A DNA stretch of 64,000 nt from Pascua guehoae (Eukaryota; Basidiomycota; Tremellomycetes; Trichosporonales; Trichosporonaceae), in assembly GCA_001600415.1 (NCBI GenBank), contig BCJX01000001.1:3905532-3969531 (forward strand), read 5' to 3'. The position numbers and the translations under genes are program-made. The notes beneath the pieces are model-generated. The model was not told the DNA's origin, searched no databases, and worked only from the letters and a program-made list of their open reading frames with translations. Of the stretch, positions 39,144-49,922 are shown one piece after another; positions within the stretch are counted from its first letter, which is position 1, and every line of letters begins with the position of its first letter.

Positions 39144-39979
39144 ACGAAACGTAGAGCATGGGAGCATGCACAACACAATTGGATTATGTGGTTTGGGCTA
39201 GCTGCGAGCGGGAAGAGAGAGTGGGGAGCCCTGAGTAAGCGGTGTCTGAGAGGAGATCAGCAAGTGTCGGAAAGTGCAGGTGCCGGGGGATCGGTGGGCT
39301 GGAATGAAGACAACGCTCCAGCGGCATGTGTTCGCGGTACATGGTATAACTCCGCTTTGCCTTTGAGAAGCTGTGCCCTGCAGGATGCCTGGCCGGCCTG
39401 ACCATGTGTTGAGAACACGTCAGCCAACCACTACCCTTCGAGGTGGTTATGACCCAACACATCCAACACTGTCGGGAGTCGCCCCGTGGCAGAAGTACAG
39501 GGCATTCAGGCACTATTTACATTACCGTGGGCGTATTTCCCGACGCATGTTGATCCCCCGCTCCCCTTCTCCGTAGAAAGCTAGGGGCTGCCAACCTCTG
39601 GCCTCGTCTCAATCAGACAAGGCAGGCGTCCCGCACAGGCTTGAACTGTGCCCACTTGACGTGAAGGACTAGGACGCTGCAGAACACCCCGCCATGTCAC
39701 GCTTGAGGGGCACTCCGTCCGCTACTCCATCATCAGCTTCCTTTGAGCAGCATCATAGGCGCCGAGGCGGCTCAACTGGTGGTGCACGGCGGGGAAGAAC
39801 AACACGCCAAAGGAAGCAGTATACCCATGGTGACCAAGTGGCACTGCCACAGCGTAGACTTGCGACTTTCAAGCATCGATATCTCGACAACAAAAACATC
39901 CCATGCACCACCAGCTCCACTGGACGTCATCTCGTGCACACTGGAATGCGTGCGAGGGCAAAAAGAGAGGGCAAAAAGC
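39144..39979. other. intergenic region with a tRNA remnant
   Basis: No protein gene supported. It contains the tRNA-like fragment at 39627-39676, listed separately. Confidence 0.6.
39627..39676 (-). pseudogene. tRNA remnant lacking D-arm and anticodon arm
   Basis: The minus strand carries a T-arm (GCACAG-TTCAAGC-CTGTGC) followed by CGGGACG. About 22 bases before the T-arm lies CGTCCTA, which can pair with that 3' strand as an acceptor stem except at one position. The T-arm and 3' acceptor strand resemble those of the tRNA-Asn 300 bases away. The D-arm and anticodon arm are absent, so this is a decayed or internally deleted copy. Confidence 0.5.
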
Positions 39980-40068
39980 TGTCCCACACAGGCTTGAACT
40001 GTGGACCTTTCGATGTTGAACGGTATGCGCTTAACAGTCGAATGCTCTACCGACTGAGCCATAGGACA
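39980..40068 (-). tRNA. tRNA-Asn (anticodon GTT) with a 17-nt intron
   Basis: A full cloverleaf can be folded on the minus strand. Acceptor stem TGTCCTA/TGGGACA has all seven pairs with one G-U; D-stem GCTC/GAGC; anticodon stem TTCGA/TCGAA; T-stem CACAG/CTGTG with TTCAAGC loop. The loop CTGTTA gives anticodon GTT. A 17-nt intron follows position 37, the standard site. The base after the acceptor is G, the usual discriminator for Asn. A TTTTT pol III terminator follows 3 bases further on. Confidence 0.9.
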
Positions 40069-40530
40069 TTGCTGATGAAACGCTATCCCACTAGTATCAA
40101 GTACGTGCTTTGAAAGACCAAGGTCCGATTTAGAGTGGCGTTCAGAGTCTTTAAAGGAACGCTGCAGGTGGTAGATCTCCGTGCCATTCAGTTCATGTTT
40201 GTGTACCCTTCATGGGATGTGCCGGAGTCGAGTCACTGTCGAGCCCGGGGTCCACGCACACGGGCAAGTCTCCGGCAAAGTGGGACAGCGCTGGGCGAAG
40301 TTAACGAGATCGCTGCTCTGTTGGCGGCTTTGGGCTCGGCGAGCCAACTTTGACCCACGACCACATGGTCCCCTCGGCCAAGCCCGAGTATGACGTCGGC
40401 GCCGGAACCGACTGGCATAGGGCACTAACGACTAACGACGCCTGACCATGCGACACAAGATCCGGCCTTCTTAAACGCACCAACTTCTAGTCTTGGTCCT
40501 TTTGCATCTCTCCCCCATAGACTCCACACG

Positions 40531-43222
40531 ATGCGCATCTCCCGCCTCGCGTCTCTGCTCGCCGCGCTCCCGGCGGCGCTGGCGCTCCAGATCCCCCTCG
40601 CCGAGGACGTGTACGGCCTCGCCGCGCACCTCGTCCAGAGCATGGGTGTCGACGCGGGGACGCCCGCGACGGTCCTGAGCCCCGCGAGCGATATCGACCT
40701 CGCGTCGGTCCCCACCGACGAGCACTATGTGGTCACCAGCGCGCTGCACCCTGTACGTCTCGTGTCTGCGTTTGGGGATGGATCAATCCCGGATACGTCT
40801 ACTGTCTGGGTGTCAGGGTGGATCAACCCCGGAGCGCTGTGTGGCAGGGGCTGACGTGCAGAACTACAAGATGCGGATCAAGCGGCACGACGGGTGGTGT
40901 GAGCCCGACGCCCGGTCTTACTCTGGGTATGTCTGGTGCCCCGCAGGTTGCAGGCGCTTGCTGACGCAAAGCTACCTCGACGTGGGACATGGCAAGGAGC
41001 TCTTCTTCTACTTTTTCGAGTCGCGCGCGAGCCCAAAGGACGACCCGGTCCTGATGTGGATCAATGGTGAGTCCAAGTCTGGCTGCCTGCCTCAATTACC
41101 CTACCATGACCCTCGGCCCAGAGCCCAAGAGCCGAGGATGGCTGGGCTGGACCGACATATCGACATAGCTGACGACCAGGCGGGCCGGGCGGGTCGTCGA
41201 GCATGGGCCTGTTCATGGAACTCGGCCCGTGTACCGTCAAGGCGGACCCAAAGACGGCAAACGACACTCGGCCCAACCCGTACTCGTGGAACGAGCATGC
41301 AAACATCTTCTTCCTCGACGAGCCCATCGGGGTCGGGTTTAGCCGCGCGCGGCACGGCCAGAAGGTCGGGACTACCCAGGAGGCGGCGGAGGACGTCAAG
41401 GCGTTTATCCAGATTGTGAGTTTGTTGGCTGGCGGTTGTGCTCGAGCCGGCGAGGGGCGAGGTGCATCACGGGCATAGTGGACGAGCAGGCGTATAGTGG
41501 AACATGCGCGTAGTGGACGAACACGCAGAGTGGAACACGCGCAGAGTGGAACACGCAGAGTGGAACATGCACATGGTGGACGAACACCCGTCGTGCGGAC
41601 AAGTTGACAAGTGCTAACTGGGACAGTTCTTCGACGCGTTCAAGGAATTCGAGGGCCGGGCGTTCCATATGACCGGCGAGTCGTACGGCGTGAGTACCGT
41701 CCCAACCTACTAGCTACTAGGCCATGGACGCACTGACGCGGTTCGGTAGGGCCGCTACCTGCCGCTGTTTGCAAGTGCAGTGTACGACGGCAACAAGGCG
41801 CTGCGTGCCGCCGGCAAGACGCCCATCAACCTCCAGAGCGTCATGATTGGCAACGGCATGACGGATTTCTGTGCGTCTGGCCACGGGCAAACCCTAGCAG
41901 CTAGCAGGCGATGAACTGACGGATGTACAGTCACGACGACCGAGTCGTACTGGTACTATGTGAGGGCGCGAGCTCTGGGGCGCTACTGACGGCAGCAATG
42001 CCAGGTCCAGGTCGGGCAGAACCACACTGTGCAGGACATCGAGACCTGTGTCCAGCTCAGCGAGGCGGTGAGTACGGCAGTACAGTAGCGCTCGTCCCAA
42101 ACCCCTCTTCTCGCGGGGCTAGCAACAAAAAGACACCGTTGGCTGACACTCCGCAGGCGCGAAAGTGCCACCAGCTCACAAAGAAGAGCTGCATCGACTC
42201 GCACGACTATACCGACTGCGCCATTGCCGTGGGCTATTGCGGCCTGACGCTCACCACCAGCTTCCAGCGCGCCGGCATCAACCCGTGAGTCTACTGTTTA
42301 GAGGCGGTGTGTTCCCGTGCGGGCCGCTGACTTTAGGTACGACGTGACGATGCCGTGTACCCCGAGCGAGTACGCAGAGTCGCTGTGCTACCCTGAAACG
42401 TGAGTCGCGCCCACCCATGGTGTTGCACCCACCCGACCCGAAAAGGCCGCATGGTTTCCACCCGCGGTTTCAACCCATGATATTCCGACTCGACGGTGAC
42501 CATGCTGACGCCGCCGCCAGAGTCCGGATCAACCAGTACCTCGACCTCCCGGACGTGCGCAAGATCCTCGGCGTCGACCAGAAAGAGCCCATCAAGACCA
42601 TCAGCTGGGAGGTCAACATGCAGTTTGCACTCACGCAGGACATTACCGGCAAGACGTGGCTGTACGTCGCCGAGCTGCTCGAGCGCGGCATCCGTGTCCT
42701 GAACGTGAGTTGGGTCGAAAAAGAGTCCAAACCATGACAGAAATCTGTCTGCGGTACAGTGAGCTAACACGTCCTGACAGTACGCCGGCACGCAGGACTT
42801 TAGTGGGTCCCGTCCGCTACACGGATGCACGCCACTGACGCCAGTCTGCAACCACGCCGGCAACGAGAGGTGGCAGGAGGCCCTCGAGTGGACGGGCAAG
42901 AAGGGCTACAATGCCGAAAAGCTCAGGGAGTGGAACGTCGACGGCAAGGTGGCGGGATACTACAAGACGTACAAGAACTTTTCGGTGAGCCACACAGAAT
43001 GTTTGGGGGGCCCGGGGAGGGGGGGGGGGGGGGTAGATGGGGAGTGACCGGGGTTTGAGGGGAGGGTTCAAACCCTCGTCCTTGTCCCCGATCTCCCAGA
43101 CCAGTCGCTGACACTTGCAGCACCTCAAGATTCTCGGTGCCGGGCACATGACGCCCATGGACCAGCCGCACAACTCGCTCGTGTTCCTCGAGCGCTGGCT
43201 CGATGGCAAGGATTTCAACTGA
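40531..43222 (+). CDS. serine carboxypeptidase (S10, carboxypeptidase Y type)
   Basis: Secretory or vacuolar peptidase removing C-terminal residues from peptides. Fourteen exons: 40531-40752, 40862-40926, 40972-41066, 41180-41415, 41627-41689, 41750-41870, 41931-41959, 41996-42067, 42157-42284, 42337-42399, 42521-42704, 42781-42802, 42845-42984, 43121-43222; 513 aa. A signal peptide is visible (MRISRLASLLAALPAALA). Then come LFFYFFESR, the oxyanion segment WINGGPGGSSSMG, and the nucleophile Ser in GESYGGRY. The Asp lies in YAGTQDFICN and the His in GAGHMTPMDQP, so the triad is complete. Conserved cysteines (TCVQL, KKSCID, GYCGL, MPCTP, SLCYP) fit the CPY disulfide core. The propeptide is short compared with yeast CPY. 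The intron 41416-41626 contains a minisatellite and the last intron a 15-base G run. Confidence 0.95.
41478..41590. repeat. intronic minisatellite (GCAGAGTGGAACAC)
   Basis: Imperfect copies of a GTGGAACACGCAGA unit inside the fourth intron of the carboxypeptidase gene. Confidence 0.8.
43019..43033. repeat. poly-G run in carboxypeptidase intron
   Basis: Fifteen consecutive G on the coding strand of the last intron. Confidence 0.95.
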
Positions 43223-43929
43223 GAAAGAGTTTCGACGAATGAGTGGCGAAAGAGACTAAAAAAAGCAAATGAAGACGCACGCGGCGTCGAGGTCGGAAGC
43301 GATGGGATGGGATGTATGAAGTGGCATGTGGACCATAGCCCTTCCGCGGGCTGGTGCTCATCAGTCAAAACAAGCAAAGGACATGTTATGGTTCTGGCCC
43401 AAATGCCAGCCTCGCGAGGTTGGGTTTTAACCGAGTTTGTAGAGCACACCACATGGTCACAGTTGGGAGTGTAACCTTGTCGCCAAGTAACATGAATGGA
43501 AGCGACAAGAGGCCCATGCCGTTCACGAGAGACTAGCCGTACTGCATTTCTGTGCCAGTGGTTCATGTGTGTGGTACTGTCACACTCCGCTGAAGACGTT
43601 TAAGACATGCCGAGATGATGGGGCGGCGCGAGCGCTGTCCCCTCCGAGTATTGTCCACCTTACCGATTAAAGTGGATCCTAACGGCCGAGGTGGGTGGTC
43701 GGGGCAAGTGCTGCGCTACAGTGTACATGAGGCTGCTGGTCTCGTCCGCAGTCTGTCCAAGACCAAGTGTTCCACTTCAAACGATGCGACAATCGCTGTA
43801 CAGCCATACAAAGTACAATATAGAGGTACATATCCAGTACTCTACGTGCAATGACTCCATCACAATGAGGGACGCCTGCACATACAGTACCGGGCGCCTG
43901 TACACGGGCAACGTGTGACTTCAAGAGGA
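43223..43929. other. convergent intergenic region, nothing recognised
   Basis: The 3' flanks of the carboxypeptidase (+) and aquaporin (-) genes. No coding frame or RNA is supported. Confidence 0.6.
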
Positions 43930-45850
43930 TTAGGCGATTTCCCTCACTGCTTGCTTGTCATTATCCCCGTTGGCGCCGTGGTGTGTGTGCGCCTGTGCTT
44001 GCCGCGCAGCCTCGTGTTCAGCATGGTACGGAGGGATGAGGTTGTAGACGATTGCCTGGACGACGGCTGCGGCGGCGGGTGCAAAGAACCATATCCACTG
44101 GCCTGGGTGTTAGGCGAACGGTGTCCTCTGTCTGTGTCCTTTCCGACTTTCTGCTCTCTCCTCCCACCCACTCCCCACGTCCCCACTTCCCCTATAGCGC
44201 TGTACATAAATCTCCCCATCGCTCCTCGGCCCTCCCCACAAGAGAGCGCTTCATATAAATCACCACATCACCCCTCCCAACCCCCACCCCCAATTCCCCA
44301 CAAGACCCTTCCACGACCCACGCACTCACCACTCATATCCCCCCTCGCAATCCCATACCCAAAACACCTCCCAGGATTCATCTGCGCGCCCGCATACCCC
44401 TCCACGATCCCCGAGCTGGAAAAGCTCACCAGCCCCAGCGTCGCGCCCACGAGCAAGGGTCCCATGCGCGGGCCAAACAGCACGGCCTGCTGGGGGTCGA
44501 GGCCGACACCGTACGAGATGAACAGGAGCACGACAGAGGAAAACAGTTCGTTCAGGTAGACTCTGCCCGGGGGGATGATGCGGGCGTCAAAGAAACACCC
44601 GCCGCCGTTGTAGGCCGTCGTGAGGTCGGGGCCCCAGATACCGCGTAGGACGCCGCCGGCGAGCGCCGAGCCGACGAGCTGGAAGATCATGTAGAGGACG
44701 CCTGGGGTTAGTGATTGCCATGGCGTGGTGGGGAAGGGGGGGGGGGGGGTGTGCTCGTGAGGTGGACAAACAGTGTAGACACAGAACCCAAGCCTGTCTG
44801 TCTGAGGTGTTCCAGCCAGACAAATTCTGTAGACACAGAACCCAAGCCTGCGCGTCTGGGGTAGACAAACTGTGTGTCTAGGCACAGAGCCCAAGCCTGC
44901 TCGAAGGAGCAGGTGGTTTATTCTAGCCAGACACAGTCTGTACACGCAGAACCCAAAGCCCCTCGCCTCGGCCTGGCGCCAGTTTTCACTTCCCTCTTGC
45001 TTATCCCCTCCCACATTCCCTGCCCTCTCCTCCCCCCTTCCACATTGGCCTGTATTCCACTCCCCTCTTGCTTATCCCTTATAACACCGCCCCCCCCCCC
45101 CCCGACACGACTCACCCCGGGACACCTGACACAGCCCACACAACACGGTCGAAAACGTAATCATGGGATTGAGGTGCCCGCCACTCGCCGGCGCCGTGCC
45201 ATAGATGAAGAGCGAGAGGAGGATGATATTCGAAATGCCAACGTAGGCGCCAATCTGCGGCGTGCCGTACGACATGATGGTGCCCGTGATCTGGCCCGAG
45301 ACAAAGACGAGCGCCGACGTGCCGACGCCCTCGATTACCTGGGTGTTAGCGCGTGAGCGCGTGTGTGGGTGTGTGGGTGTGAGGGAGGGGGAGAGGGAGG
45401 GTGTGGGTTGGGTTGGGTTTGGATGGAGCTGGGTGCGTTGCAGGATTTGGGAGGTGACACCCAAGATCACCGTCCGTGCCCCTGTCCTTGGCCCCCGCCC
45501 TCGACCTCGTCCTCGTCCTCGTCCTCGTCCTCCCCCTCCTCTCCCTCCCCCTCCCCCTCCCTTTCCCCCTCCCCGTCCTCTCCCTCTCCTTCCCCCCACG
45601 CCCCCACCCCCAACTCGAGCACCCCAAGACCCACCGCCGACCGCCAAATCTCGGCCCTCCCCCACCCCCGCAACAAGTACTCCGGACACCTATACCACGG
45701 CCGCGGCTCGTCGTCGCCGAGATCCGACGGGCGGCCGGGCGCCGCAAAGCTGCCCGGAAAAGTCGCGATAATGAGGCGCTCCTTGCCCCCGCGCGTCGGG
45801 AGGCGGAGTTGGACGGGCGGGTCGGGGGTGGTGCTCGTGTCGTGCGACAT
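43930..45850 (-). CDS. XIP-like aquaporin with NPM and NPG boxes
   Basis: Major intrinsic protein forming a membrane channel for water or small solutes. Four exons: 45850-45635, 45338-45116, 44701-44330, 44102-43930; 327 aa. TM1 starts in EIWRSAVIEGVGTSALVFV. Loop B reads SGGHLNPMITFS (NPM at 129-131) and loop E reads GAQMNPGRCFGYG (NPG at 255-257). A Cys directly after the Arg of the second box is the mark of X-intrinsic proteins (NPARC), so this is best placed with fungal XIPs. The usual NPA is altered in both halves. Other segments: VLYMIFQLVGSALAGG, RVYLNELFSSVVLLFISYGV, GPLLVGATLGLVSF. The N-terminal 70 residues are cytosolic and Pro/Arg-rich; the C-terminal tail is His-rich (HAEHEAARQAQAHTHHGANG). 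Transport substrate is unknown; altered boxes often go with non-water solutes. Confidence 0.88.
44736..44749. repeat. poly-G run in aquaporin intron
   Basis: Fourteen G on the plus strand, a C run in the transcript, in the intron 44702-45115. Confidence 0.95.
44775..44960. repeat. intronic minisatellite with ACAGAACCCAAGCCTG core
   Basis: Four copies of an AGACACAGAACCCAAGCCTG-like core, spaced 47-62 bases, in the second aquaporin intron. The last copy is degenerate. Confidence 0.8.
45090..45103. repeat. poly-C run near aquaporin intron donor
   Basis: Fourteen C on the plus strand, a G run in the transcript, beginning 12 bases after the donor of the intron 44702-45115. Confidence 0.95.
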
Positions 45851-45897
45851 GGGCGCGGGGGGGGAATGTGAGTGAGTATGAGTGTGAGGTGTGGAGG

Positions 45898-46004
45898 GAG
45901 TTGAGTTGGAGTTGGAGATGGAGATGGAGTTGAGTTGGGGTTGGGGTTGGAGTTGGGGTTGGGGTTGAGTTGGAGATGGAGATGGAGTTGAGTTGGAGTT
46001 GGAG
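45898..46004. repeat. TTGGAG/ATGGAG/TTGGGG hexamer array upstream of aquaporin
   Basis: About 18 six-base units of the forms TTGGAG, TTGAGT, ATGGAG and TTGGGG, starting 48 bases before the aquaporin start codon on the transcribed side. Confidence 0.8.
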
Positions 46005-47091
46005 GTAAGGAAGGATGCGTGTTGGAGGCAAGTGGAATAGGGGGTGTGCATGCGGAGCGCGGCATGAAGTTTGTTGTTGTCATGAGGCATGACGGCATGT
46101 AGATGGGAGAGATGAGCAATCGGTGAGGACATGCATCCCAGTTGGCCGATGTGCCTTGTGGCACCTGTGATTTGGCCGACTCAAACCTTGATGGCGGGCG
46201 GCACCGCGGCATTCAAGACTCGCCCCTCGCCTCGATGGCTGGCACCATGTATGAACACACGGTCCACATGGTCTGCAGATTGCATGACTATCGTGAGTGA
46301 GATGTATAGCACATGGGCCCTGTTCTAGCCACTGCAAGCTTGGCAAGCTTGTTCTGGCCTGCAAGGTGCCATTGCCGCGCAATCGGCACGGGGCATGCGA
46401 CGTTATGATCCGCAGTCGCTATCGGGTGGCAATCTGTGTATCATCCCGGTTGGAGCAGATAAGCAGGACATGGACGGCGCGGCTGCCATGGTGCAGTCGA
46501 CCTCCAGGATCCAGTCGATCGTCCCTCGTTCTCGTTCTCGTTATCCTGTTGCGTACTGTAATATACTGTACTGCTTGAAAAGTAACTGGCAAGGTAGACC
46601 TGAAAGCTCGGACTCGTACAGCTGGCGAGACGCCATCTCAACGTCATCCGCAGCCACTGGGAGGTAGGTGACTGGCATGGCATGCTGCCACAGCCACCCT
46701 TTGACCGGGCGGTGAAGCCCAACAATCCCATGGACGCTGGGGCTTCCAAGCCGCCTTGCCTACCATCACACAATGCGCAGTTGGCGGGACCGGGGGACGA
46801 GCATACTGGAGGCAATGAGCAAAGCCATTTCGCTGGGGTAAACGGTTAGTCACTCGCTTCAGTGTTGGTATCTCTTGTCCGTATGCCCTACTCTCGACCG
46901 TGTACCTCCAAGAGGTCCCATGGGACCATGGGACCATGGGTTCCCAGAATACTTCGGCGTCTTGTTTTCCGCCGCTCCACAACTGAGCCCGAGACTTTGG
47001 CAGAATCCTCCATGGCATGTCGCCGCAGCGTCTATATCGGTTACCGGGTGGCCCAAAATATAGGTTCAGGCGCCTGGTCCGACTCACACAC

Positions 47092-47293
47092 CACTCACTC
47101 AGCTCGTGCAACTCACTCAGCTTGCACAGCTCACTCAGCTCGCACAGCTCGTACCACTCACTCAGCTCGCACCACTCACTTAGCTCGTACAACTCACTCA
47201 GCTCACTCAGCCCACTCGGCTCACTCAGCAGAGCACAGCAGAGCACAGCAGAGCACAGCAGAGCACAGCAGAGCACAGCAGAGCACAACACAG
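47092..47293. repeat. CACTCAGCTCGYRCAACT array followed by 10-bp GAGCACAGCA array
   Basis: The left part is a degenerate array of ACTCACTCAGCTCG-containing units. From 47226 it becomes about six perfect copies of the 10-base unit GAGCACAGCA. Confidence 0.85.
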
Positions 47294-49132
47294 CAGAGTC
47301 AGGTTTACCGATTGGTCCACATCGAGGGCCACATCGACGCCCCATCAACGCCCGCATCAAGCTCCACCCCACGCACCCTACGACCCCGTTAGTCAAAACG
47401 GGACAATATCGCACCAAGGCCGAGCCAGGACCGGGCAACTCCACAACCTTTCAGAACTCTCCGCCACGAGTGTGGCTGAACAGGCCATCCAGCGAGCTCG
47501 GTCTCGTGGTGGCCGACTCGATCGGGGGATAGTGTACCAGCTCGTCCCGAGGTGGGGCCGACTTGTCCGTCCGTCTGTGTATTCTCCTGCTCCTGGCCCG
47601 TCTTTCATGCCGTCTCCTGCCGTCCTTACCGGCATCGACTCGATCTCCCCCGACGTTGCCCTGCCTGCCTTCTTGCTCTTACTTTCAATCCCCCCTCGTC
47701 CGTTCCTCTCGCGCCGCTGCTTGTCACCCCACCCCAACACCCTTCTCTCCCCTGGCCAACTTTCTGGGCGTGACTGTCGCTTGTGTTGATACTGGGTCGA
47801 ATTTTGTCCGGGTGAAGGTGCGTCCGGGTAGGTCTGCGTGGGAGGGCTGGGTGGTAGGACTGGATGGCAGGGGTAGGATGGCCTGGGCTCAGCTGGGCTG
47901 GGTCACATTGGGCTGGGCTGGGCCATGTTGAAGTGAGAGGGGCAGCTTGTGTTAATATGCTGGGCCGAGTTGGACCCCACGCTGGACTAGACACAACGAC
48001 TCAACGTCGACGCCACTTTGTCGATGGGGGTCGAGTACGTGCGTAAGCAGGACCCAGATAGTGCAACACGAGCCGTCAAGTGGACCCAAGCGTACCCGGC
48101 GACTGGGCAGCCAGCAGAGCCTTGTGCCAACGTCACGTCTGAACGGCCTCGGACACCTTCCATGAATCTGCCAGCTCGCACTGATCCCAGGTCTGTAGGC
48201 ATCACGTCGTTGACCGCCTCAGAAGGTCACGGCAGAAGGTCACGCTTCGGGAGTATGTGAGTCAAGCTCATGCAGTGGATCTCGTCGTCAGCGTGTGAGT
48301 CCGACGAGAGTGTGGTTATTGGGCACGTATCGCCCCCGTACTCGACCCATACATTATGCGATACACAAACGAGAGCGAGGATGGGAGGGATCAAAGCCCG
48401 AGTATCACGAGTGCCACCCTTTGCCACCTTGCCCTCGTCATACTCGTCACTCGTCCTGCCCGTGTGTTTTGCCCATTGGTGCCTCCCCCACACCCCATGT
48501 ACTCCTCGCATCCTCGTTCGCGGACGAGGAAGAAGGTGTTCCGATATCGGTCCCCGCCCCACTCGTCCTCATCGGGATTGCTTCCCTCGCCCCTTTGTCC
48601 TTCCCCCCATGTTCCTTCACCTCGGGACTCGAGGCAAGCTCCACGCCCACCCAAAAAAGGTCACGAAAGTCCCAAGCCTCCGCGGCCGCCAGCACTCACC
48701 CCCCTTCCCATCCACCTCGACTTTTTCGCCCTCATCCGCCAGCTGCCCGATTGATCGAGATTGACCCATGCACACGACCACGTCCCCCAGAGTGCCGCTC
48801 ATGCTTGACCAAGATGAGGTCGGCAGGTAAGTTGGAGTACTGAACGGAGTGTGGCGCCCGGATCGGATTTCCCGCATACCCCGCCTCGCGGGCCGGCGGG
48901 CCGCGGACCGCGACTAGCCACCCACATCCACCTCGCACGCACGCAGGCTCGCGCTGCTAACGCCAGGTCGTCGTCGCCATCTGGATGGCAGCTTCATTAC
49001 GCGGCGCGGCCGGAAGCGCTTGATGCGTGTGATGCTGTGTTGTGACATCGGATTGGCGGAGGTGGGCGTGGGCGTGGACGGGTTCTGGGTGCGGAAGAGG
49101 GTGGTCAGCGGTGGCAATGGCGGCGAGGTTCG

Positions 49133-49228
49133 GGCAGCGAGGTTGTGGCTACGAGGCTGGGGCAATGGGGTTGTGGCAGCGAGGCTGGGGCAACGAGGCT
49201 GGGGCAACGAGGCTGGGGTGGCAACGTA
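49133..49228. repeat. 15-bp GCAACGAGGCTGGG tandem repeat
   Basis: About six copies of GCAACGAGGCTGGGG and close variants. Confidence 0.85.
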
Positions 49229-49284
49229 GTTGGGAGCAGAGTTTCGTGGCATCGAGGGTTCGAGTTGCAAGGCAAGAGTGTAAA

Positions 49285-49361
49285 GTGGGGCAGTGGGACA
49301 GTGGGACAGCGGAACAGTGGGACAGCGGAACAGTGGGACAGCGGAACAGTGGAACAGTGGA
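49285..49361. repeat. 15-bp CAGTGGGACAGCGGA tandem repeat
   Basis: About five copies, near-perfect, separate from the array 60 bases to the left. Confidence 0.9.
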
Positions 49362-49922
49362 GGCAACAGACGCTCAGATGCGATGCTTGTGCTCGCAACA
49401 CGAGCCACTGTACTCGCCTACTCGCTACTCACCCGATCGGCTGTGCCCTCGTTTCATTTCCTCGCCGCTTGCTGTTGGTTGGTTCTCGTTGACGCCAGTG
49501 CGCGCGCTGTCATTGCCCTGCATGCCGAATACCGGTAGGCTCGACTTTCTCGACCAGACTTTCGTCCCACCCCACACAGCCCACCTGGCATAGCTTCCAT
49601 CGTGCTGTTGCATCATAGGCCATGACATATTGACACTATGTATGATTACAACCTGTCGTGTTCTTGCACCTTGGCCGTCTCGTTGACCTTTACCGTCACC
49701 GTCACTGGGCGCTCCGGGCGCGCGCCGTCGAAACTAGTTTAAAAACCCTTGGCACATCTCATAACTGCTGCTGATCGATTGGGTCTCTTCTTACTTTACA
49801 CAAGTTGAGGGGGAGGGGTAGGGGAGCGTGAGGAAAGGGAAAAGTATAGGGGAAAAGTAGGGTGGTGTAACCGAGGGGGGACGAGCGTGATCGAGCGTGT
49901 TCGGATAACAACTAGTGTCCGT

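Larger units (their letters stand above)
45851..49922. other. repeat-rich intergenic region, no supported gene
   Basis: About 4 kb lacking a protein gene I can support. It contains the aquaporin promoter with a TTGGAG/TTGGGG array, two tandem arrays near 47.1-47.3 kb, two near 49.1-49.4 kb, and the 3' flank of the bHLH gene. Confidence 0.55.

Noticed and set aside
47092..47293. Possible CRISPR-like repeat array
   Set aside because: Units are contiguous, short and without unique spacers; it is an ordinary minisatellite in a eukaryotic genome.
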